A DNA stretch of 64,000 nt, taken from assembly GCA_963836015.1 (NCBI GenBank), contig CAWIIF010000010.1, forward strand, positions 62,001 through 126,000, given 5' to 3'. The DNA is from CAWCDJ01 sp963836015 (lineage in GTDB: Bacteria > Acidobacteriota > Terriglobia > Bryobacterales > Bryobacteraceae). The notes beneath the pieces are model-generated. The model ran no database searches. It saw only the letters and a list, made by a program, of their open reading frames with translations, and was not told where the DNA came from. Below are positions 20,264 through 28,120 of the stretch, one piece after another; positions within the stretch are counted from its first letter, which is position 1, and the number at the start of each line of letters is the position of its first letter. A program made the position numbers and the translations under genes.

Positions 20264-20940
20264 GCAGTTCCGCTGACGGACGATCCGCGCTTTCTCCGGC
20301 TAAGCCCTACGGCAAGGGCGGCCAGACCGCTGCCCCACAACACCAGGTCGCCCGGCTCCGGCACGGTTCCGGCGGAAGGCGAGAACTCCGTCAGGACCCG
20401 GACATAATCCCCGGGCGAGCTGGCGAAAGTATCGAACAGGATTTGCCGCGTACCGCTGATCGTGACCGAGTCCCCGGCCTCTAGACCCCGGGCGCCTGGA
20501 TTCAGGTAATTCACGCCGGTATTGGCCAGAAAATCACTCGCCGCGAGATTTCCCGTACTGGTGATGATGGCGAGAACGTCGGAATCGAAATTCACTGTTC
20601 CGATTACGTGCTGGGTTGGGCCTGGATCGAAGAAGATATAGTGGCTGGCCACCGTGGTTCCCACCGGTATCGGGCTGCTGCCGACATCGACTACCAGGGG
20701 GGCTGCCAGCAGGATGTTCTGGTCCTCGTCGAACCCGAAAAGGTTCGGGCTTTGAAAATTGTCATTTCCCACGCTGTCGGGAGTCCCGAATAGATTCGTG
20801 AGGGGCACAGTAAGTTTCACGAATGTCCCTCCTGCAGTAAATGCCGTTCCCCCTGTAACCGTTCCGCTGATAATGGTTGCGCCGGCCGGAACGGAGATCG
20901 TAAGTGCCAACAAGGCGGCAGCAAAACTACGCTTGTACAT
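20260..20940 (-). CDS. PEP-CTERM sorting domain protein
   Basis: 226 residues: signal peptide (YKRSFAAALLALTISVPAGA), a beta-rich secreted body, and a C-terminal sorting tag made of VPEPG, a hydrophobic helix (LVLWGSGLAALAVGL) and SRRKR. By analogy the tag is cut by an exosortase while the protein leaves the cell, often to join the exopolysaccharide matrix. No exosortase gene is in the window. The start at 20940 is supported by GAGGAG eight bases upstream. The body has no family I recognise. Confidence 0.85.
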   Translation of the reverse strand: MYKRSFAAALLALTISVPAGATIISGTVTGGTAFTAGGTFVKLTVPLTNLFGTPDSVGNDNFQSPNLFGFDEDQNILLAAPLVVDVGSSPIPVGTTVASHYIFFDPGPTQHVIGTVNFDSDVLAIITSTGNLAASDFLANTGVNYLNPGARGLEAGDSVTISGTRQILFDTFASSPGDYVRVLTEFSPSAGTVPEPGDLVLWGSGLAALAVGLSRRKRGSSVSGTA

Positions 20941-21101
20941 TTTTTGTAGCTCCTCGGGAGGTTGGACAAATGTCCGACAGGTTGCCAAATGTCGTCAAAC
21001 GCGGATCGATTCTAACATTTAGAGGAGGAATTACGGGGATACCGAAGGTATGTTCAGCCACACTTCAGCGGCCAGGTTTGTTAGTAAGCGGACGTTTTGT
21101 G

Positions 21102-21975
21102 TCAGACACTCAGAACCGGGCACGGTGATTGCCGGACGATCGCGTAAGCATCCGTCCTCAGCCGGCGGCCGGACTTTTCGTGAGGACCTCTCGCGATGAC
21201 CAGCACGCTCGCTCCCGTCGACGAGGCGCAGGTGCAGATCGCCTCCGCCACTTCTCCTTCTTCGATGTGCACGACGGCGTCCGCGGCTCCGGCAGCTTCC
21301 ATCGCTTCGCGCCAGCTCCTCGCGGACTTTATCCATGACGCTCGACCTCCATCCGGCCGAGGCTTCCAGATCAAAGCTGGGGTCCAGCGCCGGGATGACG
21401 TGGACGACCTCCAGCTCCGCGCTGAAATCCCGTGCGAACCGGGTGGCGTAGGAGAGAGCAGGGGTGGTCTCCGGCCCCAGATCCACGGCGCAGAGGACTT
21501 TCGTGATCTTCACTGGCTCGGAGCGGGCCGCGTCCTCCAGGTGGACTCCGGTGAGTACCGGGCACTCCAGGTCGTGGAGGAGCTTGGCGGCCACGGAGCC
21601 GATGAGGAAGCGACGCAGGACGCCGTAGCCGTGCGTCGAGATCACCACCAGGTCGATCTTTTCGGAGGTCGCGAATGAAACGATCTGGCCGACGGTATCG
21701 CCTTCGTAGACCAGGCGGCGAACCTCGATGCCCTCGAGCTGGTCCGGAGCCCACTCCTCGAGCTGTTTGGCCCTGTCCGTCACGGTGGAGCCGGGCACCG
21801 GGATCCACACCTCTCCGGAGAGCCCGGTCGGAGGGACCATGAAGAAGGGACTCACCACATGCATGAGTGTGAGCTGGGCATGATACTGTGCTGCCACCGC
21901 TCTCGCGTAAGGCAGGATGCCCAGGGAGCGCTCGGAAAAATCCACGGGGACGAGAATCCTGGAAATCGGTAGCAT
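21102..21975 (-). pseudogene. Tandem universal stress protein, one frameshift
   Basis: Two UspA domains. The first (LPISRILVPVDFSERSLG to ECPVLTGVHL) and the start of the second (KVLCAVDLGPETTPALSYA) are in one frame. Near 21312 the frame shifts by one base; the rest (REAMEAAGAADAVVHIEEGE to SPCPVLSV, stop at 21102) continues in another frame with the usual ATP-loop-like HGYG/RGPHEKSG elements. Read across the shift, the protein has about 290 residues, the normal tandem Usp length. This could be a recent inactivation, a programmed shift (no slippery heptamer seen) or a sequencing error. Confidence 0.78.
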
Positions 21976-22010
21976 GGCTGTGCCAAGCGTAACACGATGT
22001 TTGCACGCTT

Positions 22011-23552
22011 TCACTCGGCGGAGCGGATGAGCAGTGCGGCGGTCAGCGATGCGGCCAGGGCGAGAGCCGCGGAGATCCACGACACCGCGCGATACCCCTC
22101 GACAAAGGACGCATCGACGGCCCGCCGGGCACGCGGATCCGGCACATCGATCGCGGCGAGGCTGGATCGCTGAGTGTCGATCGCCAGACGCTCGGCCGGC
22201 GGCAGCAGGGGTAGCGCGTCAAGCCGCCGGTCGAGACTCCGGTTGAAGACGCCGACCATGACCAGGCCGAGCAAAGCCACTGCCAGGAGCCCGGCTATCC
22301 GCGAGACCGCGTTGTTGATGCCGGACGCCACCCCGGCGCGGCTTTCCGGCAGGGCGGTCATCACCGTCGTCGTGAGCGGCGCCACGCTGATCGCCATGCC
22401 GAGCCCGAGTACCACCACCGCGGGGAAGAAGGTCTGCCAGTAGGATCCGCCGATCCCGGGGCGCGCGAACAGAGCGAAGCCGCAGGCCGAGAGCAGCGGT
22501 CCTGCGATCAGGGGCGTCCTGGCGCCGAGCCGTTGGATCAATCCGCCGGACCAGCGCGAGAGCAGGAACATCAGCAGGACGAACGGGAGCAGCGCGGCTC
22601 CGGCCTGCGTGGCCGGATAGCCTTGAACCTGGATCAGGTTGAGCGGGAAGAAGAACAGCACGCCGCTGAGCGCGGTGTAGAGGAACAAGGTCAGCACGTT
22701 GGCGGCGCTGAAATTCCGCGAACGGAACAGCTCGAGGGGCACCATGGGCGCGGCCGAGCGCGCCTCCACGAACGGGAACGCGATCGATGCGGCCAGGCCG
22801 ATGACGCCCGCGATGGCGGCTGACGGATGGCCGCCGGGAAGCTCGATCAGCGCGTACACGATTCCCGCGAGGCCCACGGTGGTGAGCAGGATGCCGGGCA
22901 GGTCCAGCCGGCGGCCGGCGCCCCCGGCGGAGCTCTCCGGCACGCGCCAGAGGCTGATCGCGACCACCGCGACGGCGACCGGCACATTGATGAAGAATAC
23001 CCAGCGCCAGGAAGCATGCTGCACAATCCATCCGCCCAGCACAGGGCCGACGGCCGCGGTAATCGCGGTGAACCCGGACCATGTGCCGATGGCCCTGCCG
23101 CGCTCCTCCGGCGGAAACGAGACGCTGATGAGCGCCAGGCTGCCGGGCACGAGCAGCGCGCCGCCGACACCCTGCAGGGCGCGGGCAGCGACGAGCTGCG
23201 GCACACCGGGCGCGAATCCGCACCATACGGAGGCGGCGGCAAAGAGGATGACGCCGATGGTGAAGATCCGCCGCCGGCCGTAGAGATCGCCCAGCGATCC
23301 GCCGGTAAGAAGAAGAGCGGCGAGCGCCAGCGCATAGGATTCCACGATCCACTGCAGATCGGCGACCGTGGCATGCAAGCCGGCCTGCAGCGCGGCGAGA
23401 GCCACATTGACTACCGTGCTGTCGATGAACGCCATGCCGGAGCCGAGGATGGCCGCGGCCAGGACCCATCCGCCCCGGCTTCGAGAGAGGCGCGTGCAGG
23501 AAGCCGCCCGGATCGCAGCTTCGTCACAGGGCGGCCTGGCGATCGTGGACAT
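22011..23552 (-). CDS. MFS exporter, DHA2 (EmrB/QacA) family
   Basis: Proton-driven drug or metabolite exporter of the inner membrane, 513 residues with about 14 hydrophobic helices. The N-terminus has the DHA2 opening (GMAFIDSTVVNVALAAL...DLQWIVESYALALAALLLTGGSLGDLYGRRR, motif A) and motif C in the fifth helix region (ITAAVGPVLGGWIV). The C-terminal helix is followed directly by the stop. No TolC-type partner or TetR regulator is adjacent. Substrate unknown. The start has only a weak ribosome site. Confidence 0.87.
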   Translation of the reverse strand: MSTIARPPCDEAAIRAASCTRLSRSRGGWVLAAAILGSGMAFIDSTVVNVALAALQAGLHATVADLQWIVESYALALAALLLTGGSLGDLYGRRRIFTIGVILFAAASVWCGFAPGVPQLVAARALQGVGGALLVPGSLALISVSFPPEERGRAIGTWSGFTAITAAVGPVLGGWIVQHASWRWVFFINVPVAVAVVAISLWRVPESSAGGAGRRLDLPGILLTTVGLAGIVYALIELPGGHPSAAIAGVIGLAASIAFPFVEARSAAPMVPLELFRSRNFSAANVLTLFLYTALSGVLFFFPLNLIQVQGYPATQAGAALLPFVLLMFLLSRWSGGLIQRLGARTPLIAGPLLSACGFALFARPGIGGSYWQTFFPAVVVLGLGMAISVAPLTTTVMTALPESRAGVASGINNAVSRIAGLLAVALLGLVMVGVFNRSLDRRLDALPLLPPAERLAIDTQRSSLAAIDVPDPRARRAVDASFVEGYRAVSWISAALALAASLTAALLIRSAE

Positions 23553-23676
23553 TGCCTATCAGGGTCGAATGGCCGCGATGCGTTGTCAAATGCCCTGGCG
23601 GCCGAAGTGAAATTAAATCACACACTACGTTCCTGCCGTCCCCACTATTGAGAGTTCATTCCGGACCGGAGGGCAC

Positions 23677-24216
23677 ATGAATCGGATCATGGTGTTACTC
23701 GCTCTGGCCTGCGCAGTTTCACCTGCCGGCGCGCACAGGGTTCGAATCGACTACGATCGCGGAGGTAACTTCTCTCAATACAAGACGTACTCCTGGGTCC
23801 AACCGGCGGTGTCGAAGCCGCCCGGCGACCTGTTTCCGAACCAGCTCATGCAGCGTCGAATCGTCAGCTTTATCGAGGAGGCGCTGGCCGCGAGGCACCT
23901 CACGCGCGTCGAAACGGGCGGAGACATGCTGGTCAGTTACGGCGTCGATGTCAGCGAGCAGCAGCAGTTTACGACCTTCACCGACGGGGTGGGGCCGGGC
24001 TGGGGTTGGGGCTGGTACGGAGGCAGCGCGATCTCCACGACCGTGCCGCAGGTCATCTTCACCGGGACGCTGGTCGTGAACATAACCGACGCTCGCAAGA
24101 AACATCTCGTATTCCAGGGCGTGTCGTCGCAGACGATCAGCTCGAGAGCGGAGAGGAATACCAGGAGACTCGCGAAAGCCGTGAATGAGATATTCGAGAA
24201 GTATCCTCCCCGCTAG
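23677..24216 (+). CDS. DUF4136-type secreted protein
   Basis: 179 residues with a signal peptide (about residues 1-19, cleaved after AGA) and the DUF4136 pattern: an N-terminal DYDRGGNFSQYKTYSWV, a central helix (RRIVSFIEEALAARHL), a Gly/Trp-rich turn (GPGWGWGWYGG) and the end strand TLVVNITDARKKHLVFQGV. There is no lipobox Cys, unlike many relatives, so it is probably periplasmic. Function unknown. A GGAGGG site precedes the ATG by five bases. Confidence 0.8.
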   Translation: MNRIMVLLALACAVSPAGAHRVRIDYDRGGNFSQYKTYSWVQPAVSKPPGDLFPNQLMQRRIVSFIEEALAARHLTRVETGGDMLVSYGVDVSEQQQFTTFTDGVGPGWGWGWYGGSAISTTVPQVIFTGTLVVNITDARKKHLVFQGVSSQTISSRAERNTRRLAKAVNEIFEKYPPR

Positions 24217-24225
24217 GGTGCAGCT

Positions 24226-25626
24226 TCACGGCAGCAGCACGAACCGGTCGATCGACACCATGGCGCTGCGGTGAATCCGCACGCGGGCTCGCAGGAAGAC
24301 TACTTTCAGCTCGAGGCACTCGTGGATAGGGGAGTGGATCGGGAACTCGAGCGACTCGGCGACCGGCGGCACGCGGTTGGCCGTGAGCAGGTGGTCGCTA
24401 GTAAGCACGGGAAGCGAACGCACGGGTTGGGCGCCGATAGTCTCCCAGCCATGGCTGCCCAGGGCATCGAGTTCCAGAACGATGGTGTTGGGGTAGCGGT
24501 CCGCGTTCCAGATATCGACGCGCACGGCCCGGCAGGCCAGGTCGAGCGGCTGGTCGAATTTCTGGTGCGCTTCCATCTCCAGAGGCCAGCTATCCACCGT
24601 GCTGAACGAGAGCTCCGTGGGGCTGCCGCGCTCCTCCAGCGATTTGGGCGGCGGGCGGCGGTAGAGGAAGCGGTACATCCAATACTCGCCGTCGAACGGA
24701 ATGGCATAGGTGCGCGGGAGCGAGATTCCCAACGCGCCGCGGACCGGCGGGGGTTCCACCAGCCTGGCGAACGGTTTGGTATCAGGCCGCAGGACCACAC
24801 CCGGAAAACTGCCGTCTCCGGGACCCACGGCGGCGCGCGGCTGGTACGACGCCACCTTGCCGTTCGAGGCCGAGGCGGCAGGCGGCCCATCGGCGGAGTC
24901 TCCCTCGGACCCGTTGCCGCGCAAAAGGCGGGCGCCCAGTCCGCCGATCGTAACGCCCGCGGCCAGGAAGATCGTCAGCAGGATGCCGAGCAGCGTTTGC
25001 GGCAGGTTGCGGGGACGCTCAGCCGGAAGCACGCCGGAGGTCATCGCGAACAGAGTGAGCGCGGCCACCGTCATGGTGAACAGCGCGCCGGCGGTTACCG
25101 GGTGGTGGAACATGCGGGCCGTGGCGGCCGATTGAAGTGCCATCGACACCGTCAGAGCCGTGAGAAACTCGCGGCGGAAAAGCGGGTCGGGCGCCAGATA
25201 CTCGTCGAACAGGCCATGCGGTCCGGCGAAAGCAGTCTCCTGGACCGGATGAATCAACCGCCATTCCGAATAGAGCAGACGCGTCGCGGTCACCACCAGG
25301 GCCAGCGCCGCCAGCAGCGTGGCGGGGGACATGCGGGAGAGCAGGATGGTCGCGGGTGCGAACCAGACGGCCACGGCGGAAGTGCGCAGCGTGCGCAGCA
25401 GCATGTACTCGCCGGGCGGCCGGGGAATTGCGAGGTACAGCAGAAAGGCGGTGGCTGCGCTCCACAGCCAGGCCACGAAGGCGAACAAAAACGCCTGCTC
25501 GACGATGACCGAGAGTGGCGCCCGCGCAAGGCGGAACGCGGACGAGCCCAGCCACAACAGCAGGCCGGTGGTGCACAGGCTGGCGATTTGTACGGCGAGG
25601 ATCAGCCGGCTGTTGGATCGAGTCAC
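24226..25626 (-). CDS. Polytopic membrane protein of unknown function
   Basis: 466 residues not matched to a family I recognise. The N-terminal half has six or seven hydrophobic helices (about residues 8-28, 43-66, 84-123, 155-178, 180-200, 213-235). After a Gly/Ser-rich linker (about 240-270) comes a soluble region of some 190 residues rich in strands and aromatic residues (GEYWMYRFLYRRPP, SHGWETIGAQPVRSLP). It ends ten bases from the DUF4136 gene on the opposite strand. Codon usage matches the neighbours. Confidence 0.7.
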   Translation of the reverse strand: MTRSNSRLILAVQIASLCTTGLLLWLGSSAFRLARAPLSVIVEQAFLFAFVAWLWSAATAFLLYLAIPRPPGEYMLLRTLRTSAVAVWFAPATILLSRMSPATLLAALALVVTATRLLYSEWRLIHPVQETAFAGPHGLFDEYLAPDPLFRREFLTALTVSMALQSAATARMFHHPVTAGALFTMTVAALTLFAMTSGVLPAERPRNLPQTLLGILLTIFLAAGVTIGGLGARLLRGNGSEGDSADGPPAASASNGKVASYQPRAAVGPGDGSFPGVVLRPDTKPFARLVEPPPVRGALGISLPRTYAIPFDGEYWMYRFLYRRPPPKSLEERGSPTELSFSTVDSWPLEMEAHQKFDQPLDLACRAVRVDIWNADRYPNTIVLELDALGSHGWETIGAQPVRSLPVLTSDHLLTANRVPPVAESLEFPIHSPIHECLELKVVFLRARVRIHRSAMVSIDRFVLLP

Positions 25627-25692
25627 GAGGCGTCTCCGACCGCTACCAAATTATCCGACACCGCACCGCCTCCACGGGTTCCCGAGATGGCG

Positions 25693-25698
25693 TACCAT
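25693..25698 (+). promoter_or_regulatory. -10-like box (TACCAT), near-leaderless
   Basis: TACCAT nine bases before ATG 25708. A weak GCGAGGA lies between them, so SD-led initiation is not excluded here. Confidence 0.4.
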
Positions 25699-25707
25699 GA
25701 GCGAGGA

Positions 25708-26739
25708 ATGGATGCGCTCTTACTGAAAGATTACAAGCGGCTCGAGATGGTCGACATGCCCGAGCCGGAGATCGGTCCGGAGGACGTGCTGGTGCGGGTA
25801 CGCGCCTGTGGGATCTGCGGCAGCGACGTGCATGGCTTCGATGGCTCCACGGGCCGGCGGATTCCCCCTCTGGTGATGGGCCACGAGGCGGCGGGGGAGG
25901 TGGCGCGCGCCGGCGCGCAGGTGGCCGATCTGAAAGAAGGCGACCGTGTCACGTTCGACTCCACCATTTATTGCGGCCGCTGCTTCCACTGCGGACGGGG
26001 CGAAGTCAATCTGTGCGAAAACCGACAGGTGCTCGGGGTGTCGCCCGGAGAATACCGGCGGCACGGCGCGTTCGCCGAGTTTGTGGCGGTGCCGCGGCGC
26101 ATCGTGTACCGGCTCCCGGACAACCTCAGCTATGAGCAGGCGGCGCTGATCGAGGCCGCTTCGGTGGCGGTCCACGCGGTCAACCTCACGCCGCGCCAGT
26201 TGGGCGGCTCGGCGGTGGTGGTGGGAAGCGGGATGATCGGGGTGCTGACGGTGCAGGCGCTACGGGCCGCCGGATGCGCGCGCGTTGTTGCGGTGGACAC
26301 CGACGATGCCCGTTTGCGAATGGCGGGCGAGTCGGGCGCTACCGACCTGCTGAATCCTAAGACCGTGGACGTGCCGGCGGCGGTCCGCGGCATGACGGAA
26401 GGCCGGGGCGCGGACGTGGCGATCGAATGCGTGGGCGCGACCGACCCGATCCGCACCGCCATCGACTCGGTGCGCAAGGGCGGTGCCGTCACCCTGGTGG
26501 GCAATGTAGCGCCCCAGGCCGATCTGCCGTTGCAGTCGGTGGTGACCCGCCAGATCCGGCTGCAGGGCTCCTGCGCCTCGAGCGGCGAATATCCCGCGGT
26601 GATCGAGCTGATGTCGCGCGGTGCGATCCGGGTGGATGCGCTGATCAGCGCGGTCGCTCCGCTCGGAGAAGGTCCGGCCTGGTTCGATCGCCTCTATCGC
26701 CGCGAAGGCAACCTGTTCAAGGTCATTCTGAGGCCGTAA
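25708..26739 (+). CDS. Zinc-dependent medium-chain alcohol dehydrogenase
   Basis: 343-residue MDR-family NAD(P) dehydrogenase. Catalytic zinc ligands are Cys in ACGICGSDVHG (near residue 37) and His/Glu in VMGHEAAGEV. The structural zinc lobe CGRCFHCGRGEVNLC is complete. The cofactor loop VVGSGMIGVLTVQ lies near residue 172 and is followed by AVDTDD; the Asp after the second strand favours NAD. Relatives include sorbitol and L-threonine dehydrogenases, so a polyol or sugar alcohol substrate is likely but not proved. The 3' end overlaps the osmC-like gene by 17 bases. Confidence 0.88.
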   Translation: MDALLLKDYKRLEMVDMPEPEIGPEDVLVRVRACGICGSDVHGFDGSTGRRIPPLVMGHEAAGEVARAGAQVADLKEGDRVTFDSTIYCGRCFHCGRGEVNLCENRQVLGVSPGEYRRHGAFAEFVAVPRRIVYRLPDNLSYEQAALIEAASVAVHAVNLTPRQLGGSAVVVGSGMIGVLTVQALRAAGCARVVAVDTDDARLRMAGESGATDLLNPKTVDVPAAVRGMTEGRGADVAIECVGATDPIRTAIDSVRKGGAVTLVGNVAPQADLPLQSVVTRQIRLQGSCASSGEYPAVIELMSRGAIRVDALISAVAPLGEGPAWFDRLYRREGNLFKVILRP

Positions 26740-27205
26740 CCACGGCCTCCTGGGTCACCGGGAAGTTCACAGAGCGGGCCAGCGCGCAGACCGTATGGAC
26801 GCGCTCGTGGATGGCGATTGCCTCCCCGATGCGCGAGAGATCCGTGATTACCATGCGGGGCCGGAGAGTTACATGCGTAAATTCCCCGGACCCGTCGGGG
26901 CGCTCCGCGACTTCGCCCGCGGGCTCGTCCACATATTCGGTGACGACGATGCCGGCATCCGCACACCAGTGCAGCACCCACAGCATATGACACGCCGACA
27001 GCGCGCCGACCAGCAACTCCTCGGGGTTGTAACGGCCCGGGTCGCCGCGAAACAGCGGGTCCGATGAACCCGGAATGAGGACCGGTTTGCCGGAGCCGCT
27101 CAATTCGTGACTCCGGCTATAAGCCCTGTAGTTAGACGTGCCCGTCCCCAGATTGCCGGTCCAGCGATTGGTAACAGAGTAGTGGTGCGTGCGAATCCGG
27201 TCCAT
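26723..27205 (-). CDS. OsmC family peroxide-reductase-like protein
   Basis: 160 residues with the OsmC/Ohr fold: NPEELLVGALSACHMLWVLHWC, where the Cys in the central helix is one catalytic thiol, and the second Cys in HERVHTVCALARSVNFPV. Ohr and OsmC reduce organic hydroperoxides with dithiol cofactors. The start at 27205 is set by the TATACT box seven bases before it; the open frame reaches further upstream but has no family sequence there. Confidence 0.87.
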   Translation of the reverse strand: MDRIRTHHYSVTNRWTGNLGTGTSNYRAYSRSHELSGSGKPVLIPGSSDPLFRGDPGRYNPEELLVGALSACHMLWVLHWCADAGIVVTEYVDEPAGEVAERPDGSGEFTHVTLRPRMVITDLSRIGEAIAIHERVHTVCALARSVNFPVTQEAVVTASE

Positions 27206-27212
27206 GCACGCC

Positions 27213-27218
27213 AGTATA
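27213..27218 (-). promoter_or_regulatory. -10 box (TATACT) of osmC-like gene, leaderless
   Basis: TATACT with seven bases to the start codon, so transcription would begin at or next to the A of the ATG. No ribosome site. Confidence 0.55.
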
Positions 27219-27228
27219 GCGACACCCC

Positions 27229-27855
27229 TCAGGGGTTCACGGCAACCCGGGAACGCCGGCGCCCGTGCAGCCAAGCCATACTGACCACGCGAAAGACTTC
27301 CTGTTCCTCGAAGGGTTTGCCGAGCAGGTTGTACCCGCCGGAATTCAGCACCTCCATCCAAAGACGGTCATCGGCATGGTTCGCCGCAACGATCAAGGGA
27401 GGGGGCGACGGCTTTCGGGAAGCGTGAGCCAGCAGATCTTTCCAGTCGCCGTCAACCAGAACGGCGTCTGCAATCAGGACTACGCTGTTGTGATGCTCCA
27501 ACCGCCTGAACACATCCGCAAGGCTGGATGCGGATTCCAAAGACCAACGTGTGTGGCCGAGGATGCGTTCGAGGCTGCGGAGATCGGCGGGGGAGGTTAT
27601 GGCCAGCACGCTCACCGGGTCGCTTCCAGAGTCAGTGCCCAGGGAAGCGACCTTGGTCAGGGGTAGGGCGGCTCTTGGTAATTGCCCATTGGAAAACAGC
27701 TCCAGTCGCAGTGTATCTCCGAAATCCCAACCACACAAGCAAGAAGGCGGTCCGGAACGGGCGGGTGTGACCTGCGCTTCCCGTCGGAAGCGCAGGTTTG
27801 GGTCAAACTGTACGGGCCGGTAGTTTTTCGAAGGATGCGCGCGGCCCGATTCCAT
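27229..27855 (-). CDS. Receiver-domain (CheY-like) protein, start uncertain
   Basis: The C-terminal 125 residues form a receiver domain: VSVLAITSPADLRSLERIL, LIADAVLVDGDW holding the likely phospho-Asp, LIVAANHADD and the conserved Lys-Pro in LLGKPFEEQEV. The acidic pair at the N-terminal end of the first strand is missing (ITSPAD), so phosphorylation may be impaired. The 80-odd residues before it resemble no domain, and their DNA holds a perfect 12-bp hairpin, so translation may really start at GTG 27624. There is no output domain. A -24/-12 promoter lies upstream at 27984-28000. Confidence 0.68.
   Translation of the reverse strand: MESGRAHPSKNYRPVQFDPNLRFRREAQVTPARSGPPSCLCGWDFGDTLRLELFSNGQLPRAALPLTKVASLGTDSGSDPVSVLAITSPADLRSLERILGHTRWSLESASSLADVFRRLEHHNSVVLIADAVLVDGDWKDLLAHASRKPSPPPLIVAANHADDRLWMEVLNSGGYNLLGKPFEEQEVFRVVSMAWLHGRRRSRVAVNP
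27770..27797. repeat. Perfect 12-bp inverted repeat
   Basis: ACCTGCGCTTCC, loop CGTC, then GGAAGCGCAGGT. No T-run follows on either strand, so it is not a standard terminator. It lies about 180-200 bases downstream of the predicted sigma-54 start on the minus strand. Confidence 0.7.
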
Positions 27856-27983
27856 CCCCCGATTGGTTGGCGAAAGCTATGGGGCAAAAGCGGCGAGGGA
27901 GTTGCGGCCGGACCTGAACGGGAGTCCTCCGACCACCCGTTCAGCCGGCCTTCGATTGGCTGCCCTTGCCGCTTCACTTGTTA

Positions 27984-28000
27984 TGCAACGCCCTTGCCAA
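27984..28000 (-). promoter_or_regulatory. Sigma-54 type -24/-12 promoter for the receiver gene
   Basis: The minus strand reads TTGGCAAGGGCGTTGCAT. The GG and GC doublets are exactly 12 bases apart, as required, and it matches the TGGCAC-N5-TTGCW consensus except for one base. Predicted start of transcription is near 27973, 118 bases before the ATG at 27855. Confidence 0.6.
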
Positions 28001-28071
28001 AGCCAGGCGATTGATTCTAAATGCATGCACAGTGTCAACTCGCTGTACATTCGTCAAGCTCGTAGCGGATC

Positions 28072-28088
28072 TGTCCACTTCATGGACA
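28072..28088. promoter_or_regulatory. Operator-like palindrome
   Basis: TGTCCA and TGGACA separated by five bases, ending 32 bases before the start of the AAA+ activator gene. The position suits an operator; the binding protein is unknown. Confidence 0.4.
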
Positions 28089-28120
28089 CAGTGCAACGGA
28101 TTGCGTTAGACTGAGACGCC

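Noticed and set aside
20941..21000. Possible sigma-54 promoter upstream of the PEP-CTERM gene
   Set aside because: TTGGCA is present but no GC doublet occurs 12 bases downstream of GG.
24271..25707. Long 5' extension of the alcohol dehydrogenase frame
   Set aside because: Antisense to the membrane protein gene; family homology begins at 25708, where a TACCAT box and start codon are found.
27770..27797. Intrinsic terminator
   Set aside because: Strong hairpin, but no T-run on either strand; kept as a structural element instead.
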